The notes beneath the pieces were generated by a model. That model saw nothing but the letters and a program-made list of their open reading frames with translations. It made no database searches and had not been told where the DNA came from. 7,308 bases of DNA. Origin: Roseobacter sp. GTDB lineage: Bacteria; Pseudomonadota; Alphaproteobacteria; Rhodobacterales; Rhodobacteraceae. The translations under genes were made by a program, and so were the position numbers. The stretch is from the NCBI GenBank assembly GCA_024636425.1, contig JAGXHB010000080.1, forward strand, positions 1 through 7,308, written 5' to 3'. Below are positions 1 to 4,894 of the stretch, piece after piece; position 1 is the stretch's first letter, and every line of letters starts with the position of its first letter.

Positions 1-456
1 GGCGACGGCACGCTGACCGAACCTGAGCTTGCCACGCTCAACGGGTTCGACATGCAGTGGATCGACGGATTCAACGGCGATCTTGTGATTGCCGATGGCG
101 AAACCGATGTGGCCCTTTCCGGCCCTGTTGATGTCAGCACAAGGTTCGAGGCAGGGCGCATCATCACCTCCCATGTGCGCCGGTTGAAAGCACCCATTCC
201 CGCGGGGCGGACTGCAAGTATCAAGGCCTACGACCCGACATACTACACCGCCTACGAGGTCACCCGGCCGGTAAATCTGATCGGCGATGTCCCTTGCGAT
301 GTGACAAAAACTGCGCCGGACCCGGATGCAGACATGGTCGAGCTGCAACAGCGGCTTGCGACGCTTGACCCCGACATGAACCCTGCAGATGTCGGACTGC
401 CCGAAATCGGTGCGCAGTTCGCAACCAGCGTGAGCGTCACATGCGCCGTGCCCTGA
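1..456 (+). CDS. DUF1007 family periplasmic protein, 3' part only
   Basis: The frame is open from the first base, so the gene starts upstream of the window; 151 C-terminal residues are visible. DUF1007 proteins are small exported proteins, often annotated as a periplasmic component of an uncharacterised transport system, and are commonly encoded next to NicO-type metal transporters. Visible family traits are an acidic Asp/Gly-rich turn at the window start (GDGTLTEPEL), the YDPTYYTAYEV segment in the middle, and a C-terminal FATSVSVTC strand with a cysteine. The other visible cysteine lies in VPCDV, so a disulfide is possible if the protein is periplasmic. The methionine codon at position 52 is internal, because homologous-looking sequence precedes it. 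The stop lies inside the start of the next gene (16-bp overlap), which suggests translational coupling. Its exact role, probably metal binding or delivery to the transporter, is inference. Confidence 0.85.
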   Translation, partial: GDGTLTEPELATLNGFDMQWIDGFNGDLVIADGETDVALSGPVDVSTRFEAGRIITSHVRRLKAPIPAGRTASIKAYDPTYYTAYEVTRPVNLIGDVPCDVTKTAPDPDADMVELQQRLATLDPDMNPADVGLPEIGAQFATSVSVTCAVP

Positions 457-1328
457 CACTGGCGGCCTTGACCGTGCTGATCGCGCTTGCGCTGCTGTGG
501 TGGACGGGTGCATTTGCGCAGATCGGGTACTGGGCAGCAAACCAGCAGCGCGGTTTCCAGAATTCCATCGCAACCGCGTTGCGTGCGACCCGTGCGGGCG
601 AAACCGGCGCGGTGGTGGCGTTGCTCTCGGCCTGCTTTGCGTATGGGGTGGTCCATGCGGCAGGCCCCGGCCACGGTAAGGTGCTGATTGGCGGCTACGG
701 CATGGCAAAGGCGGTGCCGATGATGCGGCTGGCCTTGATCGCTTTGGCGTCCTCCATGGGGCAGGCAGTGACGGCGGTGGCGCTGGTCTATGCTGGTGTG
801 ACCATCCTTGATTTGGGCCGCGAGGCGATGGTGGGCGTGACCGAAGCCATCATGGCCCCTGTAAGCTACGGCGCGATTGGTCTTGTGGGTCTGTGGTTGG
901 CGTGGCGTGGTGTGAAACAGGTCCGGCCCGCCACGCATCACCATCACCACGACGACACGGTCTGCCCAAGCTGCGGTCACGCGCACGGGCCGACCGCCGC
1001 CCAAATGGACGAGGCCCAGACCCTGCGCGAGGTGCTGATCCTGATCGCCAGCATCGCGATCCGGCCTTGCACGGGAGCGTTGTTCGTCCTGATCATCACT
1101 TGGCAGATGGGGATCGCTGAAATTGGTATCGCCGGTGTCTTTGCCATGGCGTTCGGGACAGCGCTCATCACGATTGCGGTTGGCGTGGGCGCGGGCGCGC
1201 TGCGCAGCGGCGTGCTGGCAGGCTTTGTCAACGCACCCCGGGCCGCCGCGCTGGCCGCAATGATCCAGATCACCGCCGGCAGCTTTGTTGCAGTGCTTGC
1301 CACCGGTTTGCTGTTCAGGGCGTTGTAG
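441..1328 (+). CDS. NicO/RcnA-type nickel/cobalt transporter
   Basis: This 295-residue inner-membrane protein belongs to the NicO family, which transports nickel or cobalt (RcnA of E. coli is an exporter; relatives serve in uptake). An N-terminal hydrophobic segment (about residues 5-25) is followed by about five or six further membrane segments. Family signatures are HAAGPGHGK at residues 72-80 and IRPCTGAL at about 207-214. Between the two membrane halves is a cytoplasmic-type loop with five consecutive histidines (166-170), two aspartates, and CPSCGHAH at 175-182, a clear metal-binding stretch. The gene overlaps the DUF1007 gene by 16 bp and has no strong ribosome binding site of its own, so coupled translation is likely. 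Import versus export, and Ni versus Co or Zn, cannot be decided from sequence. No metal-responsive regulator or riboswitch is visible, but the operon start lies outside the window. Confidence 0.9.
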   Translation: MRRALTLAALTVLIALALLWWTGAFAQIGYWAANQQRGFQNSIATALRATRAGETGAVVALLSACFAYGVVHAAGPGHGKVLIGGYGMAKAVPMMRLALIALASSMGQAVTAVALVYAGVTILDLGREAMVGVTEAIMAPVSYGAIGLVGLWLAWRGVKQVRPATHHHHHDDTVCPSCGHAHGPTAAQMDEAQTLREVLILIASIAIRPCTGALFVLIITWQMGIAEIGIAGVFAMAFGTALITIAVGVGAGALRSGVLAGFVNAPRAAALAAMIQITAGSFVAVLATGLLFRAL

Positions 1329-1334
1329 CAGCCA

Positions 1335-1362
1335 TTGCAGTAAGGGCGATCCGGCTTATGTT
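1335..1362 (+). promoter_or_regulatory. possible promoter for the creA-like gene
   Basis: The short gap after the NicO gene contains TTGCAG (1335-1340), a 16-bp spacer, and TATGTT (1357-1362). Both boxes only partly match the sigma-70 consensus. If used, transcription would start near 1369. That would place the start codon at 1400 in the message and exclude the in-frame ATG at 1358. Read-through from the upstream metal-transport genes is an equally good explanation. Confidence 0.25.
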
Positions 1363-1399
1363 CAGCGTGCTGCAAGTAATTTTTAGGATGGCGGATATT

Positions 1400-1876
1400 A
1401 TGACTTTCTCAGCAAAGACGATGCGGTTTCTGGGTGCGGCGCTGGCCGTCTGTGCGACAACGGTGGCCGCGCAGGCCGAAGAAATCGGCAAGGTCGACGT
1501 CGATTGGCTGGGCAACGACATTGTCATAGAAGCAGTGGCGGATCCCAAGGTCAAAGGCGTGACCTGCCATCTGGCCTATTTCGACCGGGGTCTGATCGAC
1601 CGTGTGCAAAAAGGTAATTGGTTCGAGGATCCGTCAAACTCCTCCATCTCGTGCCGTCAGACCGGCCCGATCGAGGTTGGTGATATCGACCGCAGCGATG
1701 AAGGCGAGAACGTCTTTAGCGAGCGCCGGTCTGTCATCTTTAAGACCCTGAAGGTAAAGCGCATTTTTGATGAGGCGAACAATACGCTGGTCTATATCAG
1801 CCATTCGCAGCAAGTGCAGGACGGGTCTGCCAAGATGTCCATGTCAACTGTGCCGCTCTACGTGCCGGGCAACTAG
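1400..1876 (+). CDS. creA: CreA family exported protein
   Basis: The product is a small secreted protein of the CreA family. Despite the E. coli name (catabolite regulation protein A), its biochemical role is unknown. With the start at 1400 it has 158 residues, close to E. coli CreA, and an ordinary signal peptide: Lys/Arg n-region, hydrophobic core, and AQA cleavage site before EEIG (after about residue 26). Family traits are EEIGKVDVDW at the mature N-terminus, VKGVTCHLAYF (Cys56), SSISCRQTGPIEV (Cys85), a VIFKTLKVKRIFD strand, and a STVPLY ending. The two cysteines are probably disulfide-bonded. The start at 1400 is preferred because AGGA (1385-1388) and GCGGA (1391-1395) lie upstream of it. 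The in-frame ATGs at 1358 and 1388 would give an unusually long n-region, and the one at 1421 has no ribosome site. There is no creBCD nearby, so this is an orphan creA. Confidence 0.88.
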   Translation: MTFSAKTMRFLGAALAVCATTVAAQAEEIGKVDVDWLGNDIVIEAVADPKVKGVTCHLAYFDRGLIDRVQKGNWFEDPSNSSISCRQTGPIEVGDIDRSDEGENVFSERRSVIFKTLKVKRIFDEANNTLVYISHSQQVQDGSAKMSMSTVPLYVPGN

Positions 1877-1906
1877 GCGAAGCTTTGCCAGCCTGCAACT
1901 GATGCT

Positions 1907-1934
1907 TTGCTCGCCCGCGCCCTTGGGCTAGTCT
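1907..1934 (+). promoter_or_regulatory. possible promoter for the lytic transglycosylase gene
   Basis: In the 95-bp gap between the creA-like gene and the transglycosylase gene, TTGCTC (1907-1912) is followed after 16 bp by TAGTCT (1929-1934) in a GGGCTAGTCT context. Similar TTG plus weak -10 arrangements are common in alphaproteobacteria. Transcription would start near 1941, about 30 bases before the ATG. The spacer is occupied by the left arm of a perfect inverted repeat. The match to consensus is modest. Confidence 0.35.
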
Positions 1935-1967
1935 GTGCAAAAGCGACAGACAAAAAAGGGCGCGGGC
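1913..1967. repeat. perfect 12-bp inverted repeat upstream of the transglycosylase gene
   Basis: GCCCGCGCCCTT (1913-1924) is exactly the reverse complement of AAGGGCGCGGGC (1956-1967), with 31 bp between the arms. The right arm starts with AAGGG, the best ribosome binding site for the gene starting at 1972. The left arm lies in the spacer of the candidate promoter. It could be an operator. It could also be an RNA stem that hides the ribosome site only in messages that read through from the upstream gene. Confidence 0.6.
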
Positions 1968-1971
1968 AGTT

Positions 1972-3132
1972 ATGAGTATTTCACGTAGACATTTCACGAT
2001 CAGTTTGGCGGCACTGGGGCTTGCGGCCTGTAATGCGCCGGGTAATGCGGTCAATCTGGCACCCCGTAGCGACGGCGCGTTGCCGCCAGACCTGCAACCG
2101 GCCCAAAACGCCAGCTATGACGCTTGGGTTGCTGCGTTTCGCAGCCGTGCCACCGCGCAGGGGGTTTCCGACGCGACGCTGCGGCGCGCCTTTTCCGGAA
2201 CGGGGTATCTGCCGGGCGTGGTGAAGCGGGATCGCAACCAGACAGAATTCAGCCGGTCGCTGGAAGATTATCTTGCCATCGCCGCATCCGAAGAACGCAT
2301 CAGCAAGGGCCGCGCGGCCTTTGCGCGCCACCGCGATACGCTGCGCCAGGTTGAAGCGCGCTATGGCGTGGCAGCCGAGGTCGTGACAGCCGTTTGGGGT
2401 CTTGAAAGCTTCTACGGTGAGCGGCGCGGCAATGTACCTGTCATCTCGGCCACCTCGACGCTGGCATTCGACGGGCGGCGTGGCGCGTTCTTTGAAAAGC
2501 AACTTGTCGCGGCGTTGAAAATTCTTGAGCGGGGCGATGTCTCGGCTGCGGGGCTGACCGGAAGCTGGGCCGGTGCCATGGGCCACACGCAGTTCATACC
2601 GACGTCTTATCAAGCGTTTGCCGTGGATTTCAACGGTGATGGGCGGCGCGACATCTGGTCTGATGACCCGACGGATTCGCTGGCATCGACGGCGGCGTAT
2701 CTGGCCAAGTCAGGCTGGGCGACCGGTCAGAAATGGGGTGCGGAGATGGGGACGCCTGCCGCATCCTCGGCAACACCTGTGTCGATCCTGCAACCGGATG
2801 CAGGCGGCCCCCGCTTTGCCGTTTTCAACAATTTCCGCGCCATCAAACGCTACAACAACTCGGACAATTACGCGATTGGCGTCGGGCATCTGTCCGACCG
2901 GATTGCAGGCGGCGGACCGCTTCAGGCCAAGTTCGGGCCGGACCGCTACGGCATGACGATTGACGACCGCAAGGCCTTGCAGGAAAGGCTGACGGCGCGC
3001 GGATTTGACACCGATGGTACAGATGGCGTGATCGGGCCGAACAGTCGCAAGGCGATCACGGCCTATCAGCAAAGCGCCGGTTTGCCCGCGACAGGTGATC
3101 CGTCGCTGGCCTTGTTGCAATCGCTGCGGTGA
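1972..3132 (+). CDS. lytic murein transglycosylase (MltB-type), Tat-like lipoprotein with PG-binding domain
   Basis: This 386-residue enzyme should cleave the MurNAc-GlcNAc bond of peptidoglycan, leaving 1,6-anhydro ends. The N-terminus combines a twin-arginine motif (SRRHFTI, residues 4-10) with a lipobox (LAAC, Cys20), so it is probably a lipoprotein. The residue after the cysteine is Asn, not Asp, which fits outer-membrane sorting. The SLT_2/MltB-like domain spans about residues 48-315: VWGLESFYGE with catalytic Glu145, then GSWAGAMGHTQFIPTSY (197-213), the Asp/Asn-rich loop DFNGDGRRDIW (219-229, resembling the EF-hand calcium site of E. coli MltB), and NSDNYAIGVGHL. A C-terminal PG_binding_1 domain (about 331-386) carries DGVIGPNSRKAI. 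ATG 1972 is chosen because it gives the complete export signal, with AAGGG 11 bases upstream. It probably acts in cell-wall turnover or in making room for envelope assemblies. Confidence 0.93.
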   Translation: MSISRRHFTISLAALGLAACNAPGNAVNLAPRSDGALPPDLQPAQNASYDAWVAAFRSRATAQGVSDATLRRAFSGTGYLPGVVKRDRNQTEFSRSLEDYLAIAASEERISKGRAAFARHRDTLRQVEARYGVAAEVVTAVWGLESFYGERRGNVPVISATSTLAFDGRRGAFFEKQLVAALKILERGDVSAAGLTGSWAGAMGHTQFIPTSYQAFAVDFNGDGRRDIWSDDPTDSLASTAAYLAKSGWATGQKWGAEMGTPAASSATPVSILQPDAGGPRFAVFNNFRAIKRYNNSDNYAIGVGHLSDRIAGGGPLQAKFGPDRYGMTIDDRKALQERLTARGFDTDGTDGVIGPNSRKAITAYQQSAGLPATGDPSLALLQSLR

Positions 3133-3156
3133 ATGTGACGAGAAACTGAAATGAAA

Positions 3157-3207
3157 AGGTGCCGCCATGTCCCAGCCTTCTGCTGACCTTACAGACTGGC
3201 GGCACCT
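3157..3207 (+). repeat. perfect 11-bp inverted repeat covering the ribosome site and start of the GGT-like gene
   Basis: AGGTGCCGCCA (3157-3167) is exactly complementary to TGGCGGCACCT (3197-3207), with a 29-base loop. The left arm contains the AGG of the Shine-Dalgarno sequence (AAAAGG, 3154-3159) and the A of the ATG at 3167. The right arm lies in codons 11-14. In RNA the stem would cover the ribosome entry site, so it could restrain translation of the gamma-glutamyltransferase-like protein. The pairing is read directly; the regulatory effect is inference. Confidence 0.6.
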
Positions 3208-4894
3208 GAGCCCGGCATCTTTCTCTTGTGAAAAGACCCCGGTTTCCGGCGATCAGGGCATGATCGTGACCAACCATCCGCTGGCCAGCGCAGCAGGTGC
3301 GGAGATGCTGGCGGCGGGCGGCAATGCGGTGGATGCGGCCATTGCCGCACTCTTCACGCTGACCGTGGTTGAGCCGATGATGGTCGGAATTTTTGGCGGC
3401 GGTGTGGCACATATCCGCATGAAAGACGGCGAACATGTCGTGCTCGACGGGTTGAGCGCGGCACCGCTGGCAGCCACGCCTGACCTTTATGATCCGCTGT
3501 CTGACGTGCCGCCGACCTATATGCAGGTGACAGGGCGCGCGAACGAGATCGGCACCAGGGCGGTTGCAACGCCGGGTGCCTTGCGCGGCTGGTGCGACGC
3601 GCTGCAGCGCTATGGCACCTTGCCGCTGGGGCATGTGATGGCACCCGCGATCCGCCATGCCGAACAGGGTTTCGCGGTGACGCCGTATCTCGCCAACTGT
3701 ATCGCCGAAGCGGCGCAGGATCTGGCGCGCGATCCCGAAATCGCACGGCATCTGCTGCCAGAAAGCCGACCGCTGCAGGCTGGCGCGCGGCTGGTCATGA
3801 CGGATTATGCGCGCACGCTGGCCACCATTGCCGCGCAGGGGCCCGATGCATTCTATAAAGGAGCCCTCGCGGAGACCATTGCCGCACACATGGCCGATGC
3901 AGGTGGTCTGATCACGCGCGATGATCTTGCGGCCGTCGAAACGGTGGCCCGTGCTCCGGTCGAGGGGCAGTATCGGGGGCATCGCATCTTTGGTCCGCCG
4001 CCCCCGTCGGCGGGCGGTGTCCATGTCATCCAGATGCTGAACATCCTCGAAGGATTTGATATCGGTGCAATGGGGTTTGGTTCGCCCGAAGCCAGTCATC
4101 TGCTGGGCGAAGTGCTGAAAATCGCCTTTGCGGATCGCGCGGCAGCGACCGCCGATCCTGCTTTCGTGACTGTCCCTGTCGAAAAGCTGACGTCCAAAGA
4201 CTATGCAAAGGCGCGGCGCGGGCTGATCGACATGGAGAAGACGGGCACCTATCAGGCTGGTGTCGTGTCCGCAGAATCGGCCAATACCACCCATGTCAGT
4301 GTCACGGATGCCGCCGGAAACATCGTGTCGACCACGCAGACGATCAATGGTCTGTTCGGCGCGCGGTTCATGATACCGGGCACCGGGATCATCCCGAACA
4401 ACTACATGTGCCTTTTCGATCCGCATCCCGGACACGCGCTGTCCATCGCTCCGGGCAAGCGGGTGACGACATCAATGGCACCTACGATCGTGATGCAGGG
4501 CGACAGCCCGGTGCTGGCCATCGGGCTGCCGGGCGGTCTGCGGATCTTTGGTTGCGTGATGCAGGCTTTGGTCAATCTGATCGACCACAAGATGACCCTG
4601 CAAGAAGCGGTCGAAGCGCCGCGCCTTTGGACCCAAGGCCAGGAGATCGAGGTCGAGGAAGGGTATGGCGCGGCCTGCATCGAAGGGCTGCGTGCGAAAG
4701 GCTGGCAGGTGCTCGCCGTGCCGCATGTGGGGGGCGGCATGGCGGCGATTGCGCTGGATGCGACGGGCCGGAAGACAGGTGCCGCCTGCTGGCGCGCAGA
4801 CGGCACGGTGATGGGGCTAGGCGGCGGCCATGCCCGCGCTGGCACCCGGTTCTGGCCGGATGCGCCCAAACACGATGTCGCTCAGGACGTTTGA
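3167..4894 (+). CDS. gamma-glutamyltransferase superfamily protein (Ntn hydrolase), substrate uncertain
   Basis: This 575-residue proenzyme belongs to the gamma-glutamyltranspeptidase/cephalosporin-acylase family, which self-cleaves before a threonine to give two subunits. Visible traits are the N-terminal VTNHPLASAAGAEMLAAGGN block (35-54), AVDAAIA, GIFGGG (74-79), and the cleavage site N373/T374 with TTHVSVTDAAGN. QTIN (391-394), the KRVTTSMAPTIV block (431-442) and the GLPGG oxyanion-hole motif (453-457) follow. Length fits the family. There is no signal peptide, so it is probably cytoplasmic, unlike E. coli Ggt. Residues that hold the glutamyl group in E. coli Ggt appear replaced (Arg114 by Leu96, Asp433 by Leu416), and the lid-loop region is short. 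The true substrate may therefore be another amide or lactam; oxamate-type amidohydrolases belong to this superfamily. ATG 3167 has AAGG seven bases upstream. The gene starts 34 bp after the transglycosylase gene, so co-transcription is possible. Confidence 0.88.
   Translation: MSQPSADLTDWRHLSPASFSCEKTPVSGDQGMIVTNHPLASAAGAEMLAAGGNAVDAAIAALFTLTVVEPMMVGIFGGGVAHIRMKDGEHVVLDGLSAAPLAATPDLYDPLSDVPPTYMQVTGRANEIGTRAVATPGALRGWCDALQRYGTLPLGHVMAPAIRHAEQGFAVTPYLANCIAEAAQDLARDPEIARHLLPESRPLQAGARLVMTDYARTLATIAAQGPDAFYKGALAETIAAHMADAGGLITRDDLAAVETVARAPVEGQYRGHRIFGPPPPSAGGVHVIQMLNILEGFDIGAMGFGSPEASHLLGEVLKIAFADRAAATADPAFVTVPVEKLTSKDYAKARRGLIDMEKTGTYQAGVVSAESANTTHVSVTDAAGNIVSTTQTINGLFGARFMIPGTGIIPNNYMCLFDPHPGHALSIAPGKRVTTSMAPTIVMQGDSPVLAIGLPGGLRIFGCVMQALVNLIDHKMTLQEAVEAPRLWTQGQEIEVEEGYGAACIEGLRAKGWQVLAVPHVGGGMAAIALDATGRKTGAACWRADGTVMGLGGGHARAGTRFWPDAPKHDVAQDV

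Noticed and set aside
252..1004. Minus-strand open frame (250 codons) opposite the DUF1007 and NicO genes
   Set aside because: It has shadow-like composition and runs across two well-supported plus-strand genes. No family traits are visible.
1358..1399. Upstream in-frame ATGs (1358, 1388) as the creA start
   Set aside because: They would put up to 14 extra residues, including a second hydrophobic patch, before a normal signal peptide. The start at 1400 gives the family's usual length and better ribosome-site spacing.
3056..4435. Long minus-strand open frame (459 codons) opposite the GGT-like gene
   Set aside because: It is Arg/His/Cys-rich and low in recognisable motifs. It is the GC-rich antisense shadow of a clear gene with family motifs on the plus strand.
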